A stretch of DNA of 64,000 nucleotides, from the NCBI GenBank assembly GCA_001689415.1, contig LUJM01000007.1:43978-107977 (forward strand), given 5' to 3'. The position numbers and the translations under genes are program-made. This document shows positions 25,515 to 35,403 of the stretch, piece by piece. Every line of letters starts with the position of its first letter. Position 1 is the stretch's first letter. Source of the stretch: Bacteroidales bacterium M2. GTDB taxonomy: Bacteria; Bacteroidota; Bacteroidia; Bacteroidales; Muribaculaceae. The notes under the pieces are model-generated. The model was not told the origin of the DNA and searched no databases. It was given only the letters and a program-made list of their open reading frames with translations.

Positions 25515-26323
25515 TTTCTATTTTGTTTGGCAGAAAATGATTGCATGCCCAATTTTACACACATACTTTTTATTCCCTGGTAAACAGGAGCCGGAAGTTT
25601 GGCCAACAATCTATTAGATTGAGTTTTCAAACCAAGCAATAAATAATCTCGATAAGGGAAACGAGGTCGATTGCCATGATACAAGTTGTGAGACTTTAGA
25701 TATCTCCACGCCTTGGGTAATATACGTCCTTTTCGGACGACATCCAAAATAGGAAATTCATTACCATGGCTGACAGCACATCGGCCATTGACACTTCGGG
25801 CTCTGTCGGTCAGAGTCACTTCATACTCCCAAGCATTAAGATCTGTTTCCGGAAGAGTACTCTCTATAAAACTCCTTCGCCATATACCTGAATATAAATT
25901 CACGCGATAATCTTTATCAAGAGTATATGTATAAATATCTTTATCATTGGTTGCGCTCAAAGGGCAGTGAGGCCTGTCGAAAAGTCTGACATAATCGTAT
26001 TTATTACGATCCATTATTTCCACTATCCTCTTAATAGCTTTAGACGAAATAGGAGTTGTGAGGAAATAATCGTCGAGAGTAACGAGCACGTATTCTGTAG
26101 TCAGATGAGGTAAAAGAAAACGAACCCGCTCAGTTAGTTCCTTACCGTCTCCCGCGGAAATGATCTCTATACCTTCAAATGTTTTTTCAGTTGGACTATC
26201 TGTCAGAATAATTGTTCGGATTGAACGATCAGGCCAATTCTGATTCAATAACTTTACGTGTGCATCCCAAAGGTCTGAGAAAATGCCGCATGAATATATT
26301 ACAAGCGTGAGGTCTTCTTTCAT
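25511..26323 (-). CDS. Probable GT-A glycosyltransferase of capsule locus B
   Basis: A 270-residue protein related only loosely to known families. The N-terminus LTLVIYSCGIFSDLWDAHVK and the following strand IRTIILTDSPTEKTFEG look like a nucleotide-sugar binding fold. TEYVLVTLDDYFLTTPI near residue 92 offers a DDY motif in the place of a GT-A DXD, and YSGIWRRSFIESTLPETDLN followed by WEYEV could provide the catalytic acid. It lies between two recognised glycosyltransferases and overlaps each by 4 bases. Similar proteins are usually left as hypothetical or as capsule glycosyltransferases, and I cannot name a substrate. Confidence 0.65.
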   Translation of the reverse strand: MKEDLTLVIYSCGIFSDLWDAHVKLLNQNWPDRSIRTIILTDSPTEKTFEGIEIISAGDGKELTERVRFLLPHLTTEYVLVTLDDYFLTTPISSKAIKRIVEIMDRNKYDYVRLFDRPHCPLSATNDKDIYTYTLDKDYRVNLYSGIWRRSFIESTLPETDLNAWEYEVTLTDRARSVNGRCAVSHGNEFPILDVVRKGRILPKAWRYLKSHNLYHGNRPRFPYRDYLLLGLKTQSNRLLAKLPAPVYQGIKSMCVKLGMQSFSAKQNRK

Positions 26324-27651
26324 TCTTTTCGATTATTATTGACTAATCTTGATACTATGCGCCGTACACGGGCATTGCTTTGATTTCGTGTATGGTTATC
26401 TTCGAATACTTGCCGTGAAGTATTATAATTTTGTAATTGCATATCTTCACTATCAAGCAAGGCTCTAAGCTTCAACTCCATATCATCGATAGTACTGGCA
26501 ATTGTCGCACAACCGATTTTATCGAGGTATTCGATTGCGCCACATTCCATTGACCCATAAGCGACAATATTACATCCCGAGGCAAGCGCATCAGCAACTT
26601 TTGTAGATAAGGCATAGCGCGACAGATTTATGTCGTGCGCCTTGGTACCTTCCGCTACTATCAAAATATCACTGTCTACAGTTTTCTCCATTACCTGGGA
26701 ATAGGGTATAACACCGCAGAAATCTATATTCTTGTGTAAAGAAAAGGGCTTTAGATAATCGGGATTGGACTCACTCGAATATACCTCTATCGTAATTTTC
26801 GGATTAATTCTAAAGAGAGCTTCGGCTATCGCACATATCGAAGTATTGCGCCCCATCTTAATATTGCCGAAATACCTTACAGTAAATTTTTCAGGATTAA
26901 TGGGCCTAAACTCGCGGCGTTCGATATCAGATACCAAATACACCGTTTCACCGTCCAATCCGAATGCATTATTGTACTTATCCCGAATCTTGTCACCTAT
27001 ATATATCGCACTTCCTTTATGTCTAAAGACCTTTCTATTCAAACTCTTATACCATTCATGATATATATAGTAGAGAGGATTAAGGCTAAACTTGCCATCA
27101 AAATAATAATCATCTCCGGTCGACGAACATATTGGGATATCAAACTTTCGAGCAATATAGAGTGCTATTTCAAGAATAAAAAAATCATTCGAGAAACTGA
27201 GGAATACACACTCCGGATTAAATTCCTCCAACCATTGGTTAAATTCTGGCGTATTCCAATATTTTTTCCGCCACAAGGCTTTTCGCAACAGATGCGTTAG
27301 AGGTGTATGCTTGGCTCCGTAGCGATGTAATGCTGAAGAGCGACTTGCCTGCTCCGGATTGGATTCCAACCCCACATGAATCTCTTCATTCAACTCGTCT
27401 CTAAGCCAGGCTTTTCCTACTTTTGCCATTCGATTTCTCCAACGTTGAAGCATCATGGCATCTGTGATTTGATAAAGTTTTCCGCAATGACCTTTTAGTG
27501 GAGTTGCTGCATTAGAGAATACCTGTGCAATCTTATCATGAGGCCAATCATGGAAATAGGCATCAAAAGCTCTTGAGGTAGACTGCCTGTTATAAGGAAC
27601 TGTACCGACTATCAGTAATCGAGGATAGTCGTTGGGGCGATTCATTTCCAA
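26320..27651 (-). CDS. GT-B fold glycosyltransferase (GT4-like)
   Basis: A 443-residue protein with a two-domain GT-B outline. The N-terminal half begins RLLIVGTVPYNRQSTSRAFD. The C-terminal half contains FTVRYFGNIKMGRNTSICAI near residue 260, a Rossmann strand and helix, followed by SDILIVAEGTKAHDINLSRY and KVADALASGCNIVAYGSMEC, where GT4 enzymes have the donor-binding loop. The usual E-G-F-G motif is replaced by a divergent version, so family assignment is tentative. An extended basic insertion (about 80-130) is unusual. It is 43 bases downstream of the polymerase gene and overlaps the next gene by 4 bases. Confidence 0.7.
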   Translation of the reverse strand: MEMNRPNDYPRLLIVGTVPYNRQSTSRAFDAYFHDWPHDKIAQVFSNAATPLKGHCGKLYQITDAMMLQRWRNRMAKVGKAWLRDELNEEIHVGLESNPEQASRSSALHRYGAKHTPLTHLLRKALWRKKYWNTPEFNQWLEEFNPECVFLSFSNDFFILEIALYIARKFDIPICSSTGDDYYFDGKFSLNPLYYIYHEWYKSLNRKVFRHKGSAIYIGDKIRDKYNNAFGLDGETVYLVSDIERREFRPINPEKFTVRYFGNIKMGRNTSICAIAEALFRINPKITIEVYSSESNPDYLKPFSLHKNIDFCGVIPYSQVMEKTVDSDILIVAEGTKAHDINLSRYALSTKVADALASGCNIVAYGSMECGAIEYLDKIGCATIASTIDDMELKLRALLDSEDMQLQNYNTSRQVFEDNHTRNQSNARVRRIVSRLVNNNRKE

Positions 27652-27694
27652 AATATGATTTAAAAGTATATTAACGTTCTTTCAATAAAAGATT

Positions 27695-28780
27695 CTACCT
27701 TGTAGGAGTTAAGTCTTCACCAATTACATAAGGACTCACATCGAAAGTATAGACTTCGTTTGTGAAAAAGAATAGCACAAAAACAAATATTATCCCGGCA
27801 GAAACCATTAATCTTAATTTTCTATCACCAAGGCAACTAACAAACATTGGAATAGAAATAATCATCGAAAAGTAATAATACATTACAGATCTTAGCAACA
27901 CCGAACCATTAAATAAAAACAATAAACACATACTTGCCAGCAACATATTAGCTGCATATTTTACCTGTAACTGTTTAGACCTATCTGTATGGAAATATGA
28001 CCAAATAGCAAGCACTGTTATCATGCATAACGCAATAGCAAAAAAACCTATCTGCTGCGAACTATCAGTCGAATATTCATAATGATCCTTCTCAAAATAG
28101 GACAGGATTGCACCGACACCTGCTATATTTAGCAAGTAACAAATTGCTACACTAATACAATACAGAATAATCATTTTCCGATTTAACGGTAGCTTCAAAA
28201 CAGGATAAGCACACAAAAATATTAGAGCACTTTTATGAAACATCGAAGCTCCTAATACAAGAAGGACAAACAATAATAAATTATGCTTGTCTCGCGTTCT
28301 TGTTGCAACAAGATATGCAAGCATACAAATCGACAAGCCAATAGCCTGCCTCAATCCTGTTAGATCAAATACAAAGAATTGGAAGCAGATATATACCGTC
28401 AAAGATAAAAGAGGATATGGAGAACGATTTTTTATTAGAAGAAATACAGGAAATAGGATGATTAAATATATAACAAAAAAGAATTCCCTTGCTGTAAATT
28501 TTAGCATATTGCATATCTTCATCAATGCAATATAACCGTTTTCGAAATATACATAATCCCAATTATTCCATGCAACCGAGGCTGTTTTTTCATACATCTT
28601 TATATATCCGGGTACGTCTCTGCCTACTTCGAATCCTCTAATGCTGCAAAATATATAAATATATACAAACGATAATATTAAAAATACAGCTCCCTGTTTT
28701 GCCTTTGAACCAGGAAAACAGAATTGTGAAATAATTGCAAAGAAGAATATAAAACCTACCAGAAAAATATACGGTTCCAT
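27695..28780 (-). CDS. Capsule polymerase, EpsG/Wzy family
   Basis: A 361-residue integral membrane protein with about ten predicted helices. The early loop carries IRGFEVGRDVPGYIKMYEKT, the G-x-D-x-x-x-Y signature of the EpsG family of polysaccharide polymerases. The segment FDLTGLRQAIGLSICMLAYL near residue 140 holds the conserved R-Q-x-x-A motif, and MFHKSALIFLCAYPVLKL the His usually found after it. It should polymerise repeat units on the periplasmic side. It is the only polymerase candidate in locus B and pairs with the Wzx flippase at 30115-31641. The sequence is very AT-rich. Confidence 0.85.
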   Translation of the reverse strand: MEPYIFLVGFIFFFAIISQFCFPGSKAKQGAVFLILSFVYIYIFCSIRGFEVGRDVPGYIKMYEKTASVAWNNWDYVYFENGYIALMKICNMLKFTAREFFFVIYLIILFPVFLLIKNRSPYPLLSLTVYICFQFFVFDLTGLRQAIGLSICMLAYLVATRTRDKHNLLLFVLLVLGASMFHKSALIFLCAYPVLKLPLNRKMIILYCISVAICYLLNIAGVGAILSYFEKDHYEYSTDSSQQIGFFAIALCMITVLAIWSYFHTDRSKQLQVKYAANMLLASMCLLFLFNGSVLLRSVMYYYFSMIISIPMFVSCLGDRKLRLMVSAGIIFVFVLFFFTNEVYTFDVSPYVIGEDLTPTR

Positions 28781-28788
28781 AAACCCAA

Positions 28789-30054
28789 TTACAATGAATT
28801 ATACACAAGCGAGAACGGCATATTCATCGATTTATCATCTTTTAGAGCCTTCATTTTCAATCGTGCCTCTCGTCCAATTGTTTTAGCTAATTCTTTGTCT
28901 TTAAGTATTTTTATCATGTAATGAGCAAGAACCTCCTCTTCTTCGAAGCGGAAAATCAAGCCATTAATGCCGTGCTCTATGTATTCCGCTACACTTCCGC
29001 ACAGTGATGAAATAGTCGGCACGCCAACAGCCATTGCCTCTCGAACAGACGACGAATGCACCTCCATCCCAGAAGGGCTGACAAAACAATTAGCCGATTT
29101 AAATTGAGCTGCCATTCCATCTCTATCTAATCGCCCCAAGAAAACAACATTGTCTTCCAATTCATTCTGCTCTATAAAATTTGCAAGCCATGTTTCAAAA
29201 GGCGAAGAGTTTTTCGTATCTATTAGGCCAGACTTATTAATGTTAAATGGACCGGGGATATAAAGTTTTACATCCGCAATTGTCTTTTTAACAATACATA
29301 AGGCCTTAAGCAATTGATTCAATCCTTTTGTCTTATCTATTCCGAATATCGTAAAGAGACTATTGGGAACACATTCATCAATATTCCATTCTGTATCATA
29401 AAACACCTGAGCCGGTGCAAGGAAATGCTGATAAAAATTAGTATGCTGGGCAAAGGAGTTGCAATAAGCCCTTGTGTAATCATTATCTGTAATGACGTTA
29501 CCGGCAGAAGATATTGCCTGTTGTTCCAGCTTGATATGATTTTTAAAATAATACCGCTTAATCTTTGCCCTTAATTTCTGATACAACGATATATGCCCCC
29601 AATATTGATTCTCTCTCACATAAACAGGAGATGTATATCGTTGATGCATACCAATAAGCCCCTGAATGAAAATCACTCTCTTGTACTCAGTCAATAATGA
29701 AGCACACCCTGCAGAAAAGCTACTCTCAGATCCCCAGATGTGAATAATATCCGGTTTTATTTCACCAACTACTTTAAGAACCGACTGAACCACTTTTTTT
29801 GGCAATTCTGTTCCATAAGGTATAAATGCCTTATATCCAATGCCGTAAGCAATGCCTTCATTTGTTTCTTTACAAATAATATCACCATTTGGTATATTAC
29901 TAATCGGGCACATGAATAGCAATTGAATATTCTTATCTTGCTGAATTGCTTCAAATTCAGTCTGAATCCAAGTACCACTCGATCCACCATAAGGCAGGCC
30001 CAAAATTCTACTTACAGGGCCAATCGGCGATGACGTTATCCAAAGAACTTTCAT
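28789..30054 (-). CDS. Glycosyltransferase family 4 (capsule locus B)
   Basis: A 421-residue GT-B retaining glycosyltransferase. The N-terminal domain begins VLWITSSPIGPVSRILGLPY and contains PDIIHIWGSESSFSAGCASL. The C-terminal donor domain has LFTIFGIDKTKGLNQLLKAL near residue 230, and SANCFVSPSGMEVHSSSVRE then AMAVGVPTISS near 340-365. In place of E-G-F-G it reads S-G-M-E, with the second conserved Glu preserved in REAMAVG. It sits 9 bases upstream of the polymerase gene and 61 bases downstream of the flippase gene. The donor sugar is not predictable. Confidence 0.88.
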   Translation of the reverse strand: MKVLWITSSPIGPVSRILGLPYGGSSGTWIQTEFEAIQQDKNIQLLFMCPISNIPNGDIICKETNEGIAYGIGYKAFIPYGTELPKKVVQSVLKVVGEIKPDIIHIWGSESSFSAGCASLLTEYKRVIFIQGLIGMHQRYTSPVYVRENQYWGHISLYQKLRAKIKRYYFKNHIKLEQQAISSAGNVITDNDYTRAYCNSFAQHTNFYQHFLAPAQVFYDTEWNIDECVPNSLFTIFGIDKTKGLNQLLKALCIVKKTIADVKLYIPGPFNINKSGLIDTKNSSPFETWLANFIEQNELEDNVVFLGRLDRDGMAAQFKSANCFVSPSGMEVHSSSVREAMAVGVPTISSLCGSVAEYIEHGINGLIFRFEEEEVLAHYMIKILKDKELAKTIGREARLKMKALKDDKSMNMPFSLVYNSL

Positions 30055-30114
30055 ATAAAAACGATTACAATCAATTAAAGTCCAGCACGTTCAGGCGTTT
30101 CAAAATAATTGTTA

Positions 30115-31641
30115 TTAGATAAGCTTTCTAATTGCTGACTTAGCAAAGCCTACAGCGATTTCCTTCTCGTGTCTCGACAACCCTGCTACAAACACTAATA
30201 ATATCATTAAAAACTCTGATACTACAATCATTACCGGACTCAATATAGGTCCTGTCAAGCTCAGATTAATCCAATATAAAGGGATTAGAAATATAGAAAG
30301 CTTAAGAGAATTAAGATATGAGAATTTAAGCAATGGTTTTAAATCAAGATGAAGCACTACTTTCAAAAGTATAACTGCCACAATTCTATCAACAAATGAC
30401 ATTATGCAATAAATTATCAATAATGAATTTGGTCCAAAATTCCATTTATATGCAAAATATCCGAACAAAATTGATGATAATAAAATCACACTGAGAGATA
30501 TTTGAAAAATGCGAATCTTGCCGGTGGCTTGATATAACGCAGGTATACCGGCTCCCAAACATGTTATCATCGCATCTAACAATACCAACTGTACAAAACT
30601 CCGGGTGTACTGAGGTACATCATTAAGCCAAAGATCAAGTAACCACTGAGTTTGCATTAATAATGGTGTACAGACCAACAACATCATTATGAATGTATAT
30701 TTTGATATATATACAACTAACTGTATCGATCTATCGGTATCTCCTCCACTATAACTTTTAGTGATTTGAGGTACAGCAGCTTGAGACAAACTATTTGTAG
30801 CCAAACTAACGAAGCCATTTACCTGATTGGCCACTGCTAATGCAGCATTCAGAACCGTTCCGTAGAAAAAATTGACAATAAGAGCTGCTCCCTGGGTTTT
30901 ACCTATACGAGCAACTGCCCCTAATAAAATCCAAAAAGCAAATAGAATCATTTCTTTATAAAGGACTAAATCCTTTACCCATTTCCACTTCGTTATTTCA
31001 TCATATTTCTTCTGACAATAAACAACATAAAGAATCGCAACAAGCAATTCGGGAATGAATGCAAATACAGCATAAATACAAATATGATTACCGGAAATAT
31101 TTAATAGTAAAACTATTAGACAAAGCCTAATTAAATTTCGTAATATATTGATACCTGCTTTTATGCTGAATCTCTCTTTTGCTGTAATAAGGCCAAGATA
31201 CGGAACCGTAAACGTACTTATTGCACATGTACATACGGAGAATACAAACACAAATTTAGCATCTCCAATTGTAGAACCGTCAACATTTAGATAATGCTGT
31301 ATATAATAATTACCTATTGGCCATCCAATGATAACAATAGCAATACTTATAGCAAGGTGTATCGCCTGACATGTATTGAAAACCTTGTTAGGATCTCCAC
31401 TTTCAGCCTTTCCCATCTCAAAAGCTATATATCGATATGAGGTGGAAATCATTGCTGTATTAACAACATTTAGTAGCACCACGATGCCGCCAACAACATT
31501 ATATAAGCCAAAATCGCGAACACCAAGTGCCTCCAAAAGAAATCTTGCAGCAAATATCATTATTACCGAACTTATGATAAGATCGGCATAAAGAATCAAG
31601 CTATTCTTTGCGATGCGTGAATTACTCGTACTTGCCATCAA
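30115..31641 (-). CDS. Polysaccharide flippase Wzx (MOP superfamily)
   Basis: A 508-residue polytopic protein with about 14 hydrophobic helices. The start SNSRIAKNSLILYADLIISS and the following ARFLLEALGVRDFGLYNVVG are a very common N-terminus of Bacteroidales capsule flippases. It exports the undecaprenyl-linked unit of locus B and should be paired with the EpsG-type polymerase downstream. It differs clearly in sequence from the locus A flippase, consistent with different repeat units. Its start overlaps the stop of the beta-propeller gene by 4 bases. Confidence 0.92.
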   Translation of the reverse strand: MMASTSNSRIAKNSLILYADLIISSVIMIFAARFLLEALGVRDFGLYNVVGGIVVLLNVVNTAMISTSYRYIAFEMGKAESGDPNKVFNTCQAIHLAISIAIVIIGWPIGNYYIQHYLNVDGSTIGDAKFVFVFSVCTCAISTFTVPYLGLITAKERFSIKAGINILRNLIRLCLIVLLLNISGNHICIYAVFAFIPELLVAILYVVYCQKKYDEITKWKWVKDLVLYKEMILFAFWILLGAVARIGKTQGAALIVNFFYGTVLNAALAVANQVNGFVSLATNSLSQAAVPQITKSYSGGDTDRSIQLVVYISKYTFIMMLLVCTPLLMQTQWLLDLWLNDVPQYTRSFVQLVLLDAMITCLGAGIPALYQATGKIRIFQISLSVILLSSILFGYFAYKWNFGPNSLLIIYCIMSFVDRIVAVILLKVVLHLDLKPLLKFSYLNSLKLSIFLIPLYWINLSLTGPILSPVMIVVSEFLMILLVFVAGLSRHEKEIAVGFAKSAIRKLI

Positions 31642-32969
31642 CCTATTACAGACTTAATTCTATCCCACTCGAGTTTAAATACAAACATTTGATGTAGCCC
31701 ACTGTGTGCTGTATCTACTGTCACGTATTGATTATCGCGACTTAATTTAGGATGAAGATCACAACTTGCGGGATTACCCTTTAATGGTGCTTCAAAAGAA
31801 GCTAACTCAAGCTGTTTTCCCGTAGACATATTATAAATTAAAAGGCGTTGCCAGCCATTATTATCTGGATAGGTATCCGTTATCATATAATTACCATCAT
31901 AAGTAAAACTTGGATGACCGTCTATCTTAAAATAACCGCCTGCCAGAGTTCTTTCTAAGTAGCAGTTTCCTGATGATGATATTTTATAAAACTGGTAATA
32001 TGACGTTTTTCCCACAATCTTATTAAGGCATGCTCGTGGTATAATCGCCTTTGCTGTTGATTTTATAAGTCTCAAGAATTTATGTTTTAGATTCTTCTCT
32101 GGAGCGACACCTGGTTTTACTTCTAATCGTCCAACCTTTGGAGCAATGTATGTGTATATAGCAAAAGCACTATTCCCACACCAACCAAAATGTGACCACC
32201 CATATTTTCTCCAATCCTTAACGATTTGCAAATTGGAACCATCAGTATCACAAATAAATAAACGAGTGCTATAACTCATTACATTACCATATGAAAACCG
32301 GTGGAGGAACGCAAATCTTTTTCCGTCAGGACTTATCATAATATGCTCCAACCAATGTTTCGCCTGATCAAAATCATCATCAGGATCAAATTCGACAATG
32401 CGATCAATTGGAAGAAGTAATGATACTTTTCCGGTTTTTAAATCCAACTTAAAAATTCCGTCTCCTTTTTTTATTCGACCGTCGTAGTCCGGATCTTGAA
32501 TGGGTTGGTAATGATATGCTCGACACCAATATAATCTTTTATAATCAAGTGATAATGCATATTCTCCGGATGGACCTATACCATAAATTGGGAAATCGAA
32601 ATCTCTACATTCTTTATTCTTTATATCAATCACCCGAGATTTATAGTTTTTATTATCAGATAGATTATAAATTACCTTATCACAGTCCGAGGGTAACCAT
32701 TGTAGCATCGAACCTTGCTGCCAATTAAAGGAATCCGTTTTTCCTAAAGAGGTCCATTCGCCACTGTTAATATTGTAATAACCAATCTCGACTATATCAG
32801 TCTCTGTAATGTGCCTACCATCAAAATTAGCTCGATGTACCAATAACCGATCATGGCTTGAATCTAATGGATCATAGTTATAATATCCAAACCACTCTGC
32901 TAATTCATTTTCAGGTGTTTTAAATACTATCGCTGCATATTTTGTAGTACGAAATCTCTCTTTCATCAC
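31638..32969 (-). CDS. Beta-propeller protein of capsule locus B (oligogalacturonate lyase-like fold)
   Basis: A 443-residue protein without a signal peptide or membrane helix. Repeating blade-like segments are visible: YNLSDNKNYKSRVIDIKNKE, HIMISPDGKRFAFLHRFSYG, RLFICDTDGSNLQIV, GHPSFTYDGNYMITDTYPDN and HPKLSRDNQYVTVDTAHSGL. The alternation of SPDG/D-G turns with aromatic strands is that of TolB/WD40-like propellers. The HPSFTYDG...DTYPD and LHPKLSRDN parts resemble oligogalacturonate lyase-type (PL22-like) propellers. It lies between a GT4 gene and wzx with 4-base overlaps, so it is part of the biosynthetic operon. A cytoplasmic glycan-modifying or scaffold role is possible, and none is established. 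Confidence 0.6.
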   Translation of the reverse strand: MMKERFRTTKYAAIVFKTPENELAEWFGYYNYDPLDSSHDRLLVHRANFDGRHITETDIVEIGYYNINSGEWTSLGKTDSFNWQQGSMLQWLPSDCDKVIYNLSDNKNYKSRVIDIKNKECRDFDFPIYGIGPSGEYALSLDYKRLYWCRAYHYQPIQDPDYDGRIKKGDGIFKLDLKTGKVSLLLPIDRIVEFDPDDDFDQAKHWLEHIMISPDGKRFAFLHRFSYGNVMSYSTRLFICDTDGSNLQIVKDWRKYGWSHFGWCGNSAFAIYTYIAPKVGRLEVKPGVAPEKNLKHKFLRLIKSTAKAIIPRACLNKIVGKTSYYQFYKISSSGNCYLERTLAGGYFKIDGHPSFTYDGNYMITDTYPDNNGWQRLLIYNMSTGKQLELASFEAPLKGNPASCDLHPKLSRDNQYVTVDTAHSGLHQMFVFKLEWDRIKSVIG

Positions 32970-34225
32970 TTAAATTGAGTCATGTCAACTAATTCTTGAG
33001 TATATTGACCATTTACAACGTCTTGCAGTATTGCGGCAAAATGCTGGTTTAAATGTCTTATTTCAAAACTTCCTACTGAATAATCGTACATTTTCGCACC
33101 AATTTCTTTAGCTTTAGCAGGATTGTCTATTACCCACTGAATGGCTTTATTCAAGGCTGTAATATCACCTTCTTTCACAATTATTCCATCCGGACCTATT
33201 TGGTAGGGGACAGAACCTGATGTATTACCAATTATTGGTTTAGATGTTGCCATGGCCTGAACTACAGCAAGCGAAAAAGTTTCCTCCCATTTTGGGGTAG
33301 TACGCGGAACATGTATTGCACAATCTATTGCATTCCAATATTTTGCTATTTCATTCCATTCGACATATCCGGTAAGAATGATTTTATCCTCAAGCCCACG
33401 GTTTTTAATCCTCTTTTTTAAATCTTTAGTGAAATTTTCATCTCCAGTTCCCATTATCAACAACCGCCAATCTCCATTCGTTGGCATAGCCTCTACAATT
33501 TCATGCAACCCTTTCATTGGTAAGAAACGGACAGCCGTTCCAAAAACAGTTTCATCTCCCAATGAGTATTTTTTCCTTATTTCCTGCCTTGAATTTTCAT
33601 CTGGATGATACACATCGGCATCAACACCTACTTGTGTTGACATATAAATCGGACCAGTAAATCCTTCATTCCTGAAGCAATCAATTGCATCAGGATAATG
33701 ACAGACAACTGCACTAACATATTTATTGAAATATTTCAAATTTCTTTTCCTCAATAAATATGATGCATAACTCAATGACCAACTGAAAATATTACGTAAA
33801 GATCCTATTTGGGGTCGGCTAATGTTCATAGCCGGCCCCCTCATACTGAAAGCAATGAGTTTAGTTCGCTTAAGTCTGTTTTTAACTAATTTAGTACATT
33901 GAACTAATGACAACTGAGTGTGACCACCTATATGGTAGATTATATCGGGGTTAATTTCCTCGATTCTTTGTACCATTTCAGTAGATGTCCATCCGATTTT
34001 CCAATCTGATATTTTTACAGTTATAACTTTGAAGTTTGCTTTCGAAATGGCTTGTCCTTCTGATTGTACATCACTACCAAAAATCAATGACCGCCTTGTA
34101 TCCCAGTTATATTTGCTCGGCGCTATAAGAATCACTTCCCAGTCTGGATGTGATTGCGCAAACAATTCCCATCGCTTATAAAAACGAGGTAACTGAAATG
34201 TATGGTTTATAATAACTATTTTCAT
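32966..34225 (-). CDS. Glycosyltransferase family 4 (capsule locus B)
   Basis: A 419-residue GT-B glycosyltransferase. The start is taken at the ATG at 34225, which overlaps the stop of the upstream epimerase (GTGATG). A GTG 15 bases earlier is possible, but the purine-rich GGAGAAAAGAG between them looks like the ribosome site. The donor domain contains VFGTAVRFLPMKGLHEIVEA and later EETFSLAVVQAMATSKPIIG, a clear E-x7-E motif, followed by TSGSVPYQIGPDGIIVKEGD. It comes first after the UDP-L-FucNAc genes and could be the L-FucNAc transferase, but that is only suggested by position. Confidence 0.88.
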   Translation of the reverse strand: MKIVIINHTFQLPRFYKRWELFAQSHPDWEVILIAPSKYNWDTRRSLIFGSDVQSEGQAISKANFKVITVKISDWKIGWTSTEMVQRIEEINPDIIYHIGGHTQLSLVQCTKLVKNRLKRTKLIAFSMRGPAMNISRPQIGSLRNIFSWSLSYASYLLRKRNLKYFNKYVSAVVCHYPDAIDCFRNEGFTGPIYMSTQVGVDADVYHPDENSRQEIRKKYSLGDETVFGTAVRFLPMKGLHEIVEAMPTNGDWRLLIMGTGDENFTKDLKKRIKNRGLEDKIILTGYVEWNEIAKYWNAIDCAIHVPRTTPKWEETFSLAVVQAMATSKPIIGNTSGSVPYQIGPDGIIVKEGDITALNKAIQWVIDNPAKAKEIGAKMYDYSVGSFEIRHLNQHFAAILQDVVNGQYTQELVDMTQFK

Positions 34226-35403
34226 CACTCTTTTCTCCACACCATTTTGTTCACAACAGTAACGTAGCTTTGGATGATTTTTACTACGATATTTGAGACG
34301 TTTTCACCGACATAGACATCTACGGGGGTGCCGTCGTCATGGTTGGCGTTCATTGCGATTGCAGTGTCAACGGCCTGAAGAAGTGATTTCTCGTCGATGC
34401 CGGCGAGGATGAAGCCTGCGTTGTCAAGCGATTCGGGGCGTTCGGTCGAGGTGCGGATGCAGACTGCCGGGAAGGGGTGGCCGACCGAGGTGAAGAAGCT
34501 CGATTCTTCGGGAAGTGTGCCGGAATCTGAGATTACGGCTGCGGCATTCATTTGCAGGCAGTTATAATCGTGGAATCCGAGGGGCTCGTGACGGATTACG
34601 CGCTTGTCGAGCTGGAAGCCTGACTTTTCGATGCGGTTGCGGCTGCGCGGGTGGCAGCTGTAAAGTATCGGCATATCGTATTTCTCTGCAATGGCGTTAA
34701 TCGCGTTGAAGAGGCTGAGGAAGTTTTTCTCTGTGTCGATGTTCTCTTCGCGGTGGGCCGACAGAAGGATATATTTGCCCTTCTCGAGACCGAGGCGCTG
34801 GTGGATGTCGCTTGCTTCGATTTCCTTGAGGTTCTGATGAAGCACTTCGGCCATGGGGCTGCCGGTAACGTAGGTGCGCTCTTTGGGAAGACCGCAGTCG
34901 GCAAGATATCGGCGGGCGTGCTCAGAGTAGCAGAGGTTTACGTCGGAAATAATATCTACGATACGTCGGTTAGTTTCTTCTGGCAGGCACTCGTCCTTGC
35001 AACGGTTGCCGGCTTCCATGTGGAAGATAGGGATGTGCAGGCGCTTGGCGGGAATGGCCGACAGGCACGAATTAGTATCGCCGAGAATCAGTAGCGCGTC
35101 CGGCTTGATTTCGGCCATGAGTTTGTACGAGCAGTTGATGATGTTGCCGACGGTCGCGCCGAGGTCGTCGCCAACCGCGTCCATGTATACTTCGGGGTCG
35201 GCAAGTTTAAGGTCCTTGAAGAACACGCCGTTGAGGTTGTAGTCGTAGTTCTGACCGGTGTGGGCGAGGATTACGTCGAAGTACTGGCGGCACTTGTTGA
35301 TAGTTGCAGCCAGTCGGATAATCTCGGGGCGCGTGCCCACGATTATCAGCAGTTTCAGCTTGCCGTTGTCTGCAAACTTTATGTCTTTATAGTCGGTTTT
35401 CAT
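34225..35403 (-). CDS. capG: UDP-N-acetylglucosamine 2-epimerase family, CapG/FnlC type
   Basis: A 392-residue cytoplasmic enzyme of the WecB fold. GTRPEIIRLAATI near residue 23 forms the nucleotide site. DTNSCLSAIPAKRLHIPIFH and MEAGNRCKDECLPEETNRR near 120-145 hold the catalytic Asp, Glu and His. The R-C-K-D-E-x-L-P-E-E-x-N-R version, instead of the H-x-E-A-G-x-R-x-x-d-x-x-x-P-E-E of WecB, is that of the CapG/FnlC branch. That branch carries out the last 2-epimerisation to UDP-L-FucNAc. CapE and CapF genes lie just upstream and the genes overlap by 4 bases. The region is GC-richer than the adjoining glycosyltransferases. Confidence 0.88.
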   Translation of the reverse strand: MKTDYKDIKFADNGKLKLLIIVGTRPEIIRLAATINKCRQYFDVILAHTGQNYDYNLNGVFFKDLKLADPEVYMDAVGDDLGATVGNIINCSYKLMAEIKPDALLILGDTNSCLSAIPAKRLHIPIFHMEAGNRCKDECLPEETNRRIVDIISDVNLCYSEHARRYLADCGLPKERTYVTGSPMAEVLHQNLKEIEASDIHQRLGLEKGKYILLSAHREENIDTEKNFLSLFNAINAIAEKYDMPILYSCHPRSRNRIEKSGFQLDKRVIRHEPLGFHDYNCLQMNAAAVISDSGTLPEESSFFTSVGHPFPAVCIRTSTERPESLDNAGFILAGIDEKSLLQAVDTAIAMNANHDDGTPVDVYVGENVSNIVVKIIQSYVTVVNKMVWRKE

